Notes: a model not told the origin generated them from the sequence alone. Counted from the first letter of the stretch, positions 17,789 to 25,903 are shown. The stretch: 64,000 nt of DNA from Deferrisoma camini S3R1 (GCF_000526155.1 NZ_JAFN01000001.1:2877014-2941013), one strand, 5' to 3'. Translations and numbers: made by a program.

Positions 17789-18562
17789 GTGAAGCGAGCC
17801 GCGGGTCCCATCAGACTGCAAGGTTTCAACAACCTGACCAAGAGCCTGTCGTTCAACATCTACGACATCTCCTACGCCCGAAGCCCGGAGGCCCGGCGCG
17901 AGTACCTGGAGTACATCGACGAGGAGTACAACTCCGAGCGCCTCACCCGGATCCTCACCGAGGTGGCGGACATCATCGGCGCCAACATCCTGAACCTGGC
18001 CAGCCAGGACTACGACCCCATGGGCGCCTCGGTGACCGTGCTGGTGGCGGAGGAGCCGGTGCAGATCCCGGCGCCACAGGCCCAGGTGGCCCACCTGGAC
18101 AAGAGCCACCTGGCGGCCCATACCTACCCCGAGTCCGACGGGTCCAGCGGCATCTCCACCTTCCGGGTGGACATCGATGTGAGCACCTGCGGCCAGATCT
18201 CGCCTTTGAAGGCCCTGAACCACCTGATCCGCAGCTTCGAGTCCGAGGTGGTGGTGATCGACTACCGGGTGCGGGGGTTCACCCGGGACGTGGACGGCCG
18301 GAAGCACTTTCTGGATCACGACATCCGCTCGATCCAGGAGTTCATCGACCCGGAGATCCTGGCCGAGTACCATACGGTGGACATCAACATCTACCAGGAG
18401 AACCTCTTCCACACGAAGATGATGCTCCGGGACCTGGAGCTCGACCGGTTCCTGTTCGGGGACGCGGCCGAGGACCGGCCCCCGGACGAGCGGCGCCACA
18501 TCCGGGCCCTGCTGGAGCGGGAGATCACCGAGATCTTCTACGGCAAGAACATCTTCGGGTGA
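17789..18562 (+). CDS. speD: S-adenosylmethionine decarboxylase proenzyme, E. coli type
   Basis: Pyruvoyl-dependent enzyme giving decarboxylated AdoMet for spermidine synthesis. 257 residues, the length of the E. coli-type enzyme rather than the short Thermotoga type. The self-cleavage site is seen in [15 protein letters not shown], with Ser106 as the expected pyruvoyl precursor. The GTG start at 17789 is preceded by GGGAGGG. It is in an operon with the metallopeptidase. No speE lies nearby. Confidence 0.93.
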   Translation: MKRAAGPIRLQGFNNLTKSLSFNIYDISYARSPEARREYLEYIDEEYNSERLTRILTEVADIIGANILNLASQDYDPMGASVTVLVAEEPVQIPAPQAQVAHLDKSHLAAHTYPESDGSSGISTFRVDIDVSTCGQISPLKALNHLIRSFESEVVVIDYRVRGFTRDVDGRKHFLDHDIRSIQEFIDPEILAEYHTVDINIYQENLFHTKMMLRDLELDRFLFGDAAEDRPPDERRHIRALLEREITEIFYGKNIFG

Positions 18563-18717
18563 TCCCGCACGGGGCCTCCAATCGGGCCGGAAACCGCTGA
18601 TTTTTCACCGTTTCGTCGGTGGACATTCATCGACGGACGGCCCCACCCCGGACCCCCACGGAGGCCCTGCGGTTCCCCCGGGCCCCCAGCCCCTCCCCCC
18701 CCACCCCCCTGCCGGGG

Positions 18718-18734
18718 TTGGCACGCCCCTTGCG
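18718..18734 (+). promoter_or_regulatory. Sigma-54 (RpoN) promoter before the activase genes
   Basis: TTGGCACG-CCCC-TTGCG, with GG at 18720-18721 and GC at 18732-18733 exactly 10 bases apart, an excellent -24/-12 match. It lies 74 bases before the ATG of the first activase subunit. An enhancer-binding activator is required by this sigma class, and none is encoded in the window. Confidence 0.85.
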
Positions 18735-18807
18735 TTGCCGTCGGATCCGGGGAACCGCGGAGGCATCCGGGGACCCCCGACCATCGTACCCACACTCGGA
18801 GATCGCC

Positions 18808-19605
18808 ATGATCACCGCCGGGATCGACGTGGGCAGCAAGAACATCAAAGCGGTCGTGCTGCGCGACGGCCGGATCGCCGGAGAAGCCGTGGGCAGCGGG
18901 GGGTTCGAGCAGCTGGCCCGGGCCACGGAGCTGCTGAAGCAGGCCGTCCGAGCCGCTGGATGCGCCACCGCGGACCTGACCCACATCACGGCCACCGGCG
19001 CCGGCCGCACCGCCGTGGCATTCGCCCACTCCACCGTGACGGGCGTCACCGCGGGCGCGCGCGCGGCCAATCACCTGTTTCCCGGAGCCAGGACGGTAGT
19101 GGAGGTGGGGGCCGAGGAGAGCCGGGCGGTCAAGACCGACGGCGCCGGCAGGGTGCTGGACTCGGCCGTGAACGAGAAGTGCGCCGCCGGGTCCGGGAGC
19201 TTCACCGAGTCGATGGCCCGGGCCCTGGGCATGACCCTGGAGGAGTTCGCGGTGAGGAGCACCCAGAGCACGGCCCGCATCCCGATGAACGCCCAGTGCA
19301 CGGTGTTCGCCGAGAGCGAGGTGGTCAACCTCATCCACTCCGGGGTCGATCCGAAGGACATCGCCCGGGCCGTGCACGACGCCATCGCCTCGAGGGTGGC
19401 GGCCATGGTGCGGCGGGTGAAGCTGGAGGGCGAGGTGGTCCTGCTCGGCGGCATGGCCCGCAACCCCGGGTTCGTGAAATGCCTGAAGGAGAACCTTGAG
19501 GTGGAGACCCTCCTCATTCCCGACCGACCCGAGCTGGCGGACGCGCTGGGGGCGGCCCTGGTGGCGGCCGACCGGGCGGGCGCCGCGCCGGGAGGACGGC
19601 CATGA
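18808..19605 (+). CDS. Benzoyl-CoA reductase-type activase subunit (BcrD/BzdP-like ASKHA ATPase)
   Basis: 265 residues of the BadF/BadG/BcrA/BcrD family. It has the N-terminal phosphate loop GIDVGSKNIKAVV and the two cysteines that ligate a subunit-bridging [4Fe-4S] cluster (C125 in NEKCAAGSG, C164 in QCTVFAESE). In ATP-dependent BCRs two such subunits hydrolyse ATP to drive electrons into the catalytic pair. Size and N-terminus resemble BcrD or BzdP. The next gene overlaps by four bases (ATGA). The catalytic BcrB/BcrC (BzdN/BzdO) partners are not in the window, so the client enzyme is unknown. Confidence 0.82.
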   Translation: MITAGIDVGSKNIKAVVLRDGRIAGEAVGSGGFEQLARATELLKQAVRAAGCATADLTHITATGAGRTAVAFAHSTVTGVTAGARAANHLFPGARTVVEVGAEESRAVKTDGAGRVLDSAVNEKCAAGSGSFTESMARALGMTLEEFAVRSTQSTARIPMNAQCTVFAESEVVNLIHSGVDPKDIARAVHDAIASRVAAMVRRVKLEGEVVLLGGMARNPGFVKCLKENLEVETLLIPDRPELADALGAALVAADRAGAAPGGRP

Positions 19606-20495
19606 TGATGGCTCTCCGGCAGGAGTACTGGCGCTGGGCAGAGGGCTCGTGGGCCGACCCGGACCGGCACTGGAAGGACGCCCGGGTCGTCACCCTGGGG
19701 ATCGACGTGGGAAGCGTGAGCTCCGAGGCCGTGGTGTGCCTGGACGGGGAGCTCTACGCATTCAACACGGTGCGCACGGCGGCCGGATCGGTGGAGTCGG
19801 CCGAGAACGCCATGAAGGGGGTGTTCGAGCGCACGGGCCTTCGGTTCGACGACATCCACTACGTGGTCGGCACGGGCTACGGCCGGGTCAACCTGCCGTT
19901 CGCCCACAAGGCCATCACCGAGATCGCGTGCCACGGCCGGGGAGCCAACTACATGGGCGGGCCGTCGGTGCGGACCATCCTCGACATGGGGGGCCAGGAC
20001 TGCAAGGCCATCCGGGTGGACGAGCGGGGCAAGGTGACCAACTTTCTCATGAACGACAAGTGCGCGGCCGGCACCGGTCGGGGCATGGAGGTGATCGCCG
20101 ACCTGCTGGAGGTGCCGATCGAGGAGCTCGGGCCCCGCTCGTTCGACATCGACGAGGAGCCGGCGGCGGTCTCGGACGTGTGCGTGGTGTTCGCCAAGAG
20201 CGAGGCCATGGCGCGGCTCAAGGACGGGTGGAGCAAGAACAAGGTCATCGCGGCGTACTGCCGTGCCATGGCCGAGCGGGTGGCGGCGCTGCTGCAGCGG
20301 GTGGGGGTGGAGCCGGAGTTCTTCATCACCGGCGGCATCTCCAAGAACATCGGGGTGGTGCGCCGGATCGAGGAGATCATCGGCGTGAAGGCCCTGCCCA
20401 CCTCCTACGACACCCAGATCGCCGGAGCCCTGGGAGCGGCCCTGTTCGCCCACGCCCTCTATCTGAAGGCACAGGGGAAGCCGCAGGCGGCGTAG
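19602..20495 (+). CDS. Benzoyl-CoA reductase-type activase subunit (BcrA/BzdQ-like ASKHA ATPase)
   Basis: 297 residues. A Trp-rich N-terminal extension (EYWRWAEGSWADPDRHW) precedes the ATPase loop GIDVGSVSSEAVV (residues 33-45). It has the phosphate-2 type motif LDMGGQDCKAI and the cluster cysteines C154 (NDKCAAGTG) and C194 (SDVCVVFAKSE). It would pair with the upstream subunit as a heterodimeric activase. The extension favours the BzdQ type, which is inference. Three consecutive ATGs start the frame, and the first overlaps the upstream stop. Confidence 0.82.
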   Translation: MMMALRQEYWRWAEGSWADPDRHWKDARVVTLGIDVGSVSSEAVVCLDGELYAFNTVRTAAGSVESAENAMKGVFERTGLRFDDIHYVVGTGYGRVNLPFAHKAITEIACHGRGANYMGGPSVRTILDMGGQDCKAIRVDERGKVTNFLMNDKCAAGTGRGMEVIADLLEVPIEELGPRSFDIDEEPAAVSDVCVVFAKSEAMARLKDGWSKNKVIAAYCRAMAERVAALLQRVGVEPEFFITGGISKNIGVVRRIEEIIGVKALPTSYDTQIAGALGAALFAHALYLKAQGKPQAA

Positions 20496-20523
20496 CGCGC
20501 GGGCACCTTCCGGAGGAAAACAC

Positions 20524-20805
20524 GTGATCGCCCACTACGGGTATCAGGACGCGGAAGGGGAGTTCTTCATCACCATCGACACGGACCGCTGCGCCCGGTG
20601 CGACGGCAAGCCCTGCGTGGCGGCCTGCCCGAGGGGGGTGTTCACGGTGGAGGAGGACCCCTACGGCGAGACCGTGGTGGCCGTGGACGACCGGCGGCGC
20701 AAGCGGCTCAAGTACGAATGCGCGGGGTGCAAGCCGGCCGGCGACCGCCCCCCCCTGCCCTGCGTGCGCGCCTGCCCGTGGGGCGCGATGACCCACAGCT
20801 GGTAG
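20524..20805 (+). CDS. Small ferredoxin-like protein next to the activases
   Basis: 93 residues with two cysteine groups of unusual spacing, CARCDGKPCVAACP and CAGCKPAGDRPPLPCVRACP, each able to hold one [4Fe-4S] cluster. The GTG start at 20524 is 7 bases after GGAGGA. Position and size fit the ferredoxin-type partner that accompanies class I BCR genes (compare BzdM), so it probably passes electrons to the activase. The true partner is not shown by the sequence. Confidence 0.75.
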   Translation: MIAHYGYQDAEGEFFITIDTDRCARCDGKPCVAACPRGVFTVEEDPYGETVVAVDDRRRKRLKYECAGCKPAGDRPPLPCVRACPWGAMTHSW

Positions 20806-20831
20806 CTCCGGTAGGCCGCGAGGATTCCCCC

Positions 20832-21104
20832 ATGACCGATCGAGACCCCGCCGGAGGCCGGCCTCCCCACCCCGACCCCGCAGAGCTCGAGCAGGCGGGG
20901 TGGGTGCGGCGCAGCGTGGCGTCCGAGCCCCGGCTCAGCGAGATCGTGGAGACCTACCGCTCCCTGGGGTACGAGGTGCGCCTGCTACCGGCCGCGGCCG
21001 TGTGCGGCAGCGGGAAGGAGGGGGCGGCGTGTACGGCGTGCTTCGACGGAGACCCGGACCCAAACCGCTACCAGGTGGTGCTCACCCGGGAGCTCGAGGA
21101 GTGA
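20832..21104 (+). CDS. Small cysteine-containing protein of unknown function
   Basis: 90 residues, not assigned to a family. A conserved-looking stretch PRLSEIVETYRSLGYEVRLLP is followed by VCGSGKEGAACTACFDGD, with three Cys in a C-x8-CxxC arrangement, and an acidic C-terminus. There are no membrane segments. It starts 26 bases after the ferredoxin gene and ends the activase operon. It may help metal-cluster assembly or redox sensing; that is a guess from the cysteines and the position. Confidence 0.55.
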   Translation: MTDRDPAGGRPPHPDPAELEQAGWVRRSVASEPRLSEIVETYRSLGYEVRLLPAAAVCGSGKEGAACTACFDGDPDPNRYQVVLTRELEE

Positions 21105-21173
21105 CGGCCTCCCAGCGGGCCAAGGGCCCAGACCGACGACCGCGGACCGGAGACCGACGACCCTTCTAGCCTC

Positions 21174-21357
21174 CTAGCCCGCATTATTCATGAGCGTTCG
21201 TCGCGAAACCGTCGAGTGTGCGTCAGGTCGGGGCAAGCGCAGCAACGAGGGGCGCAGGCGTACTGGACGGTACGTCGAGCCCCGAGGCGCGAGCACGCCC
21301 CGAGATGGCGTGCAATCGGCGGTTGCAGCAGAAGGCTTCATGAATAATGCGGGCTAG
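21174..21357. mobile_element. MITE-like element with perfect 20-bp terminal inverted repeats
   Basis: The left end CTAGCCCGCATTATTCATGA (21174-21193) is the exact reverse complement of 21338-21357. The 184-bp body has no ORF and therefore no transposase, as in miniature inverted-repeat elements mobilised in trans. It sits between the activase operon and the first GNAT gene, with the 8-bp repeat words TCTAGCCTC and CTAGCCTTC on either side. Confidence 0.8.
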
Positions 21358-21385
21358 CCTTCCAGCTTTCCAGCGGTCTTCCCGC

Positions 21386-21398
21386 GGGCCGAAGGCCC
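21386..21398. repeat. GGGCC-GAA-GGCCC hairpin before the GNAT gene
   Basis: A 5-bp stem with a GAA loop immediately precedes the ribosome-binding region of the GNAT gene. The same 13-bp hairpin recurs at 5004, 16804, 23445, 26818 and 38525, always next to 8-bp arrays. Confidence 0.7.
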
Positions 21399-21411
21399 AA
21401 AAGGTGGTGCG

Positions 21412-21864
21412 ATGAGCCTGAGCGTGATCGTACGGGTGATGAAGCCCGAGGACCTGGACGCGGTGGTCGCGATCGACGAGAAGATCACCGGGACGCTCCG
21501 GGAGGAGTACTACCGGTACCGCTTCAAGGTGGCCACTTTGAACGATACGCAGATCAACGCCTCGCTGGTGGCCGAGGCGGACGGCCGGGTGGTAGGGTTC
21601 CTCATGGGCACGCTCTTTTCGGGTGAGTTCGGGATCCCGGAGAGCTCGGCCGTGGTGGACACCCTGGGGGTGGACCCGGAGTTCCAGGACCGGGGGGTCG
21701 GCGGCGCGCTGTTCGATCAGTTCCGGACGAACATGAAGGCCGCCGGGGTCGAGCGGATCTACACCCTGGTGGACTGGAAGGACTTCGGGCTGCTGAAGTT
21801 CTTCGGAAACATGGGGTTCGTGCCCAGCCAGCGCCTGAGCCTCGAGCTGCCGGTCCTGTACTGA
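21412..21864 (+). CDS. GNAT-family N-acetyltransferase 1
   Basis: 150 residues, a single GNAT domain. The acetyl-CoA-binding motif A is seen as VDTLGVDPEFQDRGVGGALFDQF near residues 80-103, and the N-terminus VMKPEDLDAVVAIDEK is typical. It is closely related in length and layout to the second GNAT gene at 22933, with fdhD between them. The substrate is unknown. Acetylation of an enzyme or CoA ligase of aromatic metabolism is possible by analogy with Rhodopseudomonas benzoate regulation, but not shown. Confidence 0.8.
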   Translation: MSLSVIVRVMKPEDLDAVVAIDEKITGTLREEYYRYRFKVATLNDTQINASLVAEADGRVVGFLMGTLFSGEFGIPESSAVVDTLGVDPEFQDRGVGGALFDQFRTNMKAAGVERIYTLVDWKDFGLLKFFGNMGFVPSQRLSLELPVLY

Positions 21865-21898
21865 CGCGACGTCATCGGCGAGAGCCAGGAGTACCGCC

Positions 21899-22726
21899 AT
21901 GAACAAGACCGACGAACTGGGACCGGTGGTCGAGATGGAGGCCACCCGGTACTCGGCCGACGGCGTCTCACCCGTGGAGGTGAACGTTCCCACCGAGGTG
22001 CCGGTCACCATCGTGGCCAACGACACTGAGGTGGCGACCCTCATGTGCACCCCCACGGACCTCCCCCACCTCGTCCTCGGGTTCCTGTTCTCGGCAGGCG
22101 TGATCCGGTCGAAGGAGGAACTGGGGGCCTGCCGGGTGGACCCGGTGCGGTGGGTGGCCGAGTGTGAGCTGAGCCGGGACCCGGACGTGGAGCTCCTGAA
22201 CAGGCGGGTCTATACCTCGGGGTGCGGCAAGGGGGTGATGTTCGCCAACGTGGCCGAGCTGGCCGCCCGGAGGCCGCTGACCACGGCCCTGACCGTGACC
22301 AGCCGCCAGATCGACCGGCTCGCGTCCGCGTTGCAGGGCGCCTCCCCCCTGTACCGCCGGACCCGGGGCATCCACACGGCCGCACTCAGCGAGGCGGGCT
22401 CCCTGCCCACGGCCTGGTTCGACGACGTGGGCCGGCACAACGCGGTGGACAAGGCCATCGGCCACGGGTTGGCCGAGGGCACCGACCTCGGCGCCTGCGT
22501 CCTGCTCAGCTCGGGCCGGACCTCCTCGGAGATCCTGCACAAGGCCCGCCGGGCCGGGATCCCGGTGGTCATGTCGCGCAGCGTCCCCACCCACCAGTCC
22601 GTGCTCCGGGCCCGGGACATGGGGGTCACCCTGATCGGCCGGGCCAAGGGCAAGGGGTTCGTCGTGTACGCCCATGCCGAGCGCGTGGTCCCCGCTACCC
22701 CTTCGAGCGGAAGCCCTGATAGGTAG
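21899..22726 (+). CDS. fdhD: Formate dehydrogenase accessory sulfurtransferase FdhD
   Basis: 275 residues. FdhD moves sulfur from IscS to the Mo/W-bis-MGD cofactor and is needed for formate dehydrogenase activity. Family features: TEVPVTIVANDTEVATLMCTP, LVLGFLFSAGVI, the SGCGKG loop with C109, and FDDVGRHNAVDKAIG. E. coli FdhD uses a CxxC pair, and here the second position is Gly. Clients could be the Sec formate dehydrogenase at 2277-4949 or the tungsten enzyme BamB. Its placement between GNAT genes just before bamB favours a role in the bam programme, which is inference. Confidence 0.9.
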   Translation: MNKTDELGPVVEMEATRYSADGVSPVEVNVPTEVPVTIVANDTEVATLMCTPTDLPHLVLGFLFSAGVIRSKEELGACRVDPVRWVAECELSRDPDVELLNRRVYTSGCGKGVMFANVAELAARRPLTTALTVTSRQIDRLASALQGASPLYRRTRGIHTAALSEAGSLPTAWFDDVGRHNAVDKAIGHGLAEGTDLGACVLLSSGRTSSEILHKARRAGIPVVMSRSVPTHQSVLRARDMGVTLIGRAKGKGFVVYAHAERVVPATPSSGSPDR

Positions 22727-22790
22727 GCCCCAGGCGCCCGGCGCTCCACCAGACCCCATGCCCCCCGACTCCGATGTCGAGACGAGCTTT

Positions 22791-22825
22791 CGACCGACGA
22801 CCAACGACTAACGACCAACGACCGA
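22791..22825. repeat. 7-bp tandem array (CGACCAA class)
   Basis: Five units in exact register: CGACCGA, CGACCAA, CGACTAA, CGACCAA, CGACCGA. It lies between fdhD and the second GNAT gene. The reverse-complement form (TTGGTCG) is at 16921-16955 and about 23419-23440. Confidence 0.85.
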
Positions 22826-22932
22826 AGTTACTGGCATCGGGGGCCCTTGCATTGTCTCGGCCTCGCGGCACACTGCCTTCATGCCCCCATCGTCTCGATC
22901 CACGGCAACCCAACGGGAGAACAGGAGGAGCC

Positions 22933-23385
22933 ATGAGCGACGTTTCCTTTACGACCCGGTTCCTGCGGGAGGACGATCTGGACGCGGTGGTCGCGATCGA
23001 CCAGAAGGTGCTCGGGAGCTCCCGACGGCAGTACTACGAGACCAAGTTCGAGAAGCTCTTCGGAACCCCCGACTATCTACCCGTCTCGTTTGCCGCCGAG
23101 ACCGCGGAGGGGAAACTCATCGGATTCGTCATGGCGGAGCTGTACATCGGGCAGTACGGGATCTCCCAGGAGGGCGCCACCCTCGACACGATCGGCGTGG
23201 ATCCCGACTACCAGAAGCTGGGGGTGGGCCAGACCCTGATCAACGAGCTGCTCGACCACCTCCGGCAGCTCGGCGTGCAGAAGATCAACACCCTGGTCAA
23301 CTGGGACGACTACCAAATGATCCGGTTCTTCAGCACCAACCAGTTTGCGCCGTCGCGCACCATCAACCTGGAACGGGAGCTGTGA
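22933..23385 (+). CDS. GNAT-family N-acetyltransferase 2
   Basis: 150 residues from the ATG at 22933, which follows GGAGGAGCC. The open frame extends upstream but through repeat DNA. Motif A reads LDTIGVDPDYQKLGVGQTLINELL. The N-terminus (REDDLDAVVAIDQKVLG) and the NTLVNWDDYQMIRFF region match those of GNAT 1 (TLVDWKDFGLLKFF), so the two look like paralogues flanking fdhD. It is the last gene before the bamB promoter. Confidence 0.8.
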   Translation: MSDVSFTTRFLREDDLDAVVAIDQKVLGSSRRQYYETKFEKLFGTPDYLPVSFAAETAEGKLIGFVMAELYIGQYGISQEGATLDTIGVDPDYQKLGVGQTLINELLDHLRQLGVQKINTLVNWDDYQMIRFFSTNQFAPSRTINLEREL

Positions 23386-23823
23386 GCTCCCGGGCCGCCC
23401 CCTCTCCATGTAACTTCGGTCGTTGGTCGTCAGTCGTCGGTCAGGGGCCTTCGGCCCGCTGGGCGGCTCAAAGGCTAGAAGGCTAGAAGGCTGAAAACCT
23501 CTTTTATCTTCTGGCAGTTGTGCAGGCTTACGCCAAAGTCCGGGGGCATGAGTTTCAGGAACCAGAATTCAGCGGACCGAAGACAGGAAAAGTCCACGGG
23601 CACGCTCCTGCATCCGACATTGCAACCTGTCCTCTGAAGTCTGTCTTCTGGCTCCTGGCCCGCAGGGGCCTGAGGGAACTTCCCAGGCGCCGCCGCGTGC
23701 GGCGCCTTTTCTGTCCCGCGCCGCAGGGCCGGATTCGATCAGAGTTCACCCGGAAAACGGTTAACTTTTACCAGCTCCTCGGGCCTTGAGCGCCCTTCTG
23801 TGGAATCGGCATCAACCTTCCGG
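23386..23823. other. Noncoding gap between GNAT 2 and the bamB promoter
   Basis: Holds 7-bp GGTCGTT words (about 23419-23440), a GGGCC-TTC-GGCCC hairpin (23445-23457), three 8-bp GGCTAGAA units (23473-23496), an imperfect palindrome related to the one at 5110-5220 (CAGAATTCAGCGGAC... and ...TCTGTCTTCTGG, about 23555-23655) and a terminator. No coding sequence is seen. Confidence 0.7.
23686..23710 (+). terminator. Intrinsic terminator ahead of bamB
   Basis: A perfect 8-bp stem GGCGCCGC/GCGGCGCC with a 5-base loop is followed by TTTT. It is placed to stop transcription from the activase/fdhD/GNAT operon before the bamB sigma-54 promoter, although it lies 300 bases past the GNAT stop. Confidence 0.75.
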
Positions 23824-23840
23824 TTGGCATATGGATTGCA
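23824..23840 (+). promoter_or_regulatory. Sigma-54 (RpoN) promoter for the bam operon
   Basis: TTGGCAT-N5-TTGCA with GG at 23826-23827 and GC at 23838-23839, exactly 10 bases apart. The start of bamB is 120 bases downstream. Sigma-54 control of bam genes is established in Geobacter, so this match fits the family pattern. Confidence 0.8.
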
Positions 23841-23959
23841 GCGGAGAAAGGGCCCGGAAAAAGCCGTTTTCGGCTTGACGGTTCCCGCCGGGGTGACAAC
23901 ATCACCGCACCGGCCGGGCCCCCAAAGAGCACGGCATCGAAAACCGAAGAGGGAGTGCC

Positions 23960-25903
23960 ATGCGGTACGCGGAAACAGGCTTTCGTCTGGAGATCGACCT
24001 CACCCGGGGAAGCATCCAGAAGGTGCCCACCGACCCCTCTTGGACCGAGATGTTTCTCGGCGGCCAGGGCACGGCCGCCAAGATCCTGTGGGACCGGGTC
24101 GGGCCCGAGGTGCAGGCCTTCGACCCGGAGAACCTGCTCATCTTCACCGCCGGGCTGCTGGTGGGCACGCCGGTGCCGGGCGCCAACCGCACCGTGGTGA
24201 ACACCATCTCCCCCCAGACGGGCCTCTACGCCCATTCGATCTTCGGCGCGTTCTTCGGCCCCGAGCTCAAGCACGCCGGCTACGACCAGATCGTGTTCCG
24301 GGGCAAGGCCCCCGACCTCGTGTACCTGTGGATCCACAACGACAAGGTGGAGCTCCGGGACGCCACCCACCTGCGGGGCAAGGGGGCGCAGGAGACCGCC
24401 CGGCTGATCCGCGAGGAGCTGGGTGTGCCCGAGGCCCAGGTGGCGGCCATCGGCCTGGCCGGGGAGAACCGGGTGTACATGGCCACCATCGAGCACTCGA
24501 GCGCCAGCGCCTCGCGGGGCGTGGGCGCGGTGATGGGGGACAAGCGGCTCAAGGCCATCGCGGTGCGGGGCACCCAGGACCTGCAGCTGGCCAAGCCCGA
24601 GAAGATCTTTCAGCTCTCCCTCGACATGTTCAAGGCGATCTCCGAGAACCCGTTCACGGGCGACATCATGGCCCACGAGGACGACGAAGAGTTCCACGTG
24701 GACAACTTCGCCTGGGGCAACGCCCGCAAGCGGATCAAGGGGTTCTGGAACAAGGAGCGCGAGGAGCGCTGGAAGAAGATCAGCGAGAGCGTCCGGCTGC
24801 GCTGGACCGGGTGCTACAACTGCCCCAAAGACTGCCACCAGGCCATCAAGGTGCCCGGCCACGAGACCTATTTCCAGAAGTGCTACAGCAAGCTGACCTA
24901 CGCCATGGCGGCGTACAAGGAGATCGACTTCAACTACCAGATCCTGGCGAAGACCCAGGCCTACGGGCTCGACGGGTTCTCCACCCCCCAGGTGCTGGCG
25001 TTCGCGGTGGAGCTGTACGAGGCGGGCATCCTGACCGACGAGGACCTGCCGGGCTTCCCGGAGGACAACGGGGACCGGTTCTTCTACCTGCTGGAGAAGA
25101 TCGTGCGGCGCGAGGGGGTGGGCGACGCCCTGGCGAACGGGGTGTACCACGCGGCCCGGCAGATCGGGCGGGGCGCGGAAAAGTACGACCACAACACGAT
25201 GAAGAAGTTCGAGCAGGTGCCCCTGAAGCTGAAGATGATCAACTTCCCGTACTTCCTGATGTACGCGACGGGCGAGAAGATGAACATCACTCAGATCGAG
25301 GGCTCGTACCCGCAGGTGCCCATCGCGGACAAGAAGGAGCGGGAGGAGTTCGTGAAGCGGTGGGAGGCGGCGCCGGAGCGGTTCAAGAAGTGGTACCTGG
25401 AGTGGGAGCCCCGGACCCATCCCCCGCTGGAGGCGGCCGTACACATCTGCGACTGGAACGAGACCATGCACTACATCGACGACGCGATCGGGATGTGCGC
25501 GTTCCTCTCGTCGTTCCGGGGCCAGTTCGGGGGGCAGCCGCCGTACCACATCTACAACCTGCCCAAGTTCATCGCGGCGGCCGCCGGGATCGAGCTCACG
25601 CCCCAGGAGCTTTGGAACCTGGCCCGACGGAACCGAAACCTGATCCGGGCGATCAACGTGCGCCGGGGGCTGCGCCGCAAGGACGAGCGCCCGCCGGAGG
25701 ACCACTGGCAGATCCGCGACCCGGAGAAGGAGCAGAAGGTCCTGAGCGACTACTACACGTTCAAGGGGTGGACCCAGGACGGCATCCCGACCATCGGAAC
25801 CCTGGAGAAGCTGGGGCTGGCCGACGTGGCCCAGGACCTGGTGCGGCGGGGGATCCTGTCGGAGGACGACCGGGAGCCGGTGTTCCAGGATGTTTCGGCG
25901 TAG
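23960..25903 (+). CDS. bamB: Class II benzoyl-CoA reductase active-site subunit BamB (tungsten enzyme)
   Basis: 647 residues of the aldehyde:ferredoxin oxidoreductase family, the length of BamB. It carries the W-bis-pyranopterin and one [4Fe-4S] cluster, and reduces benzoyl-CoA to cyclohexa-1,5-diene-1-carbonyl-CoA without ATP. Cluster ligands are C285, C288 and C292 (CYNCPKDC) and C513. The N-terminal LGGQGTAAKILWDRV and the NRTVVNTISPQTG region fit the AOR N-domain. The assignment to BamB rather than a generic AOR rests on the following bamC-F genes and the downstream dch, had and oah. It is the first gene after the sigma-54 promoter. Confidence 0.92.
   Translation: MRYAETGFRLEIDLTRGSIQKVPTDPSWTEMFLGGQGTAAKILWDRVGPEVQAFDPENLLIFTAGLLVGTPVPGANRTVVNTISPQTGLYAHSIFGAFFGPELKHAGYDQIVFRGKAPDLVYLWIHNDKVELRDATHLRGKGAQETARLIREELGVPEAQVAAIGLAGENRVYMATIEHSSASASRGVGAVMGDKRLKAIAVRGTQDLQLAKPEKIFQLSLDMFKAISENPFTGDIMAHEDDEEFHVDNFAWGNARKRIKGFWNKEREERWKKISESVRLRWTGCYNCPKDCHQAIKVPGHETYFQKCYSKLTYAMAAYKEIDFNYQILAKTQAYGLDGFSTPQVLAFAVELYEAGILTDEDLPGFPEDNGDRFFYLLEKIVRREGVGDALANGVYHAARQIGRGAEKYDHNTMKKFEQVPLKLKMINFPYFLMYATGEKMNITQIEGSYPQVPIADKKEREEFVKRWEAAPERFKKWYLEWEPRTHPPLEAAVHICDWNETMHYIDDAIGMCAFLSSFRGQFGGQPPYHIYNLPKFIAAAAGIELTPQELWNLARRNRNLIRAINVRRGLRRKDERPPEDHWQIRDPEKEQKVLSDYYTFKGWTQDGIPTIGTLEKLGLADVAQDLVRRGILSEDDREPVFQDVSA

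Noticed and set aside
23876-23904. Sigma-70 promoter TTGACG before bamB
   Set aside because: The -10 position reads AACATC, a poor match; the sigma-54 site just upstream is far better.
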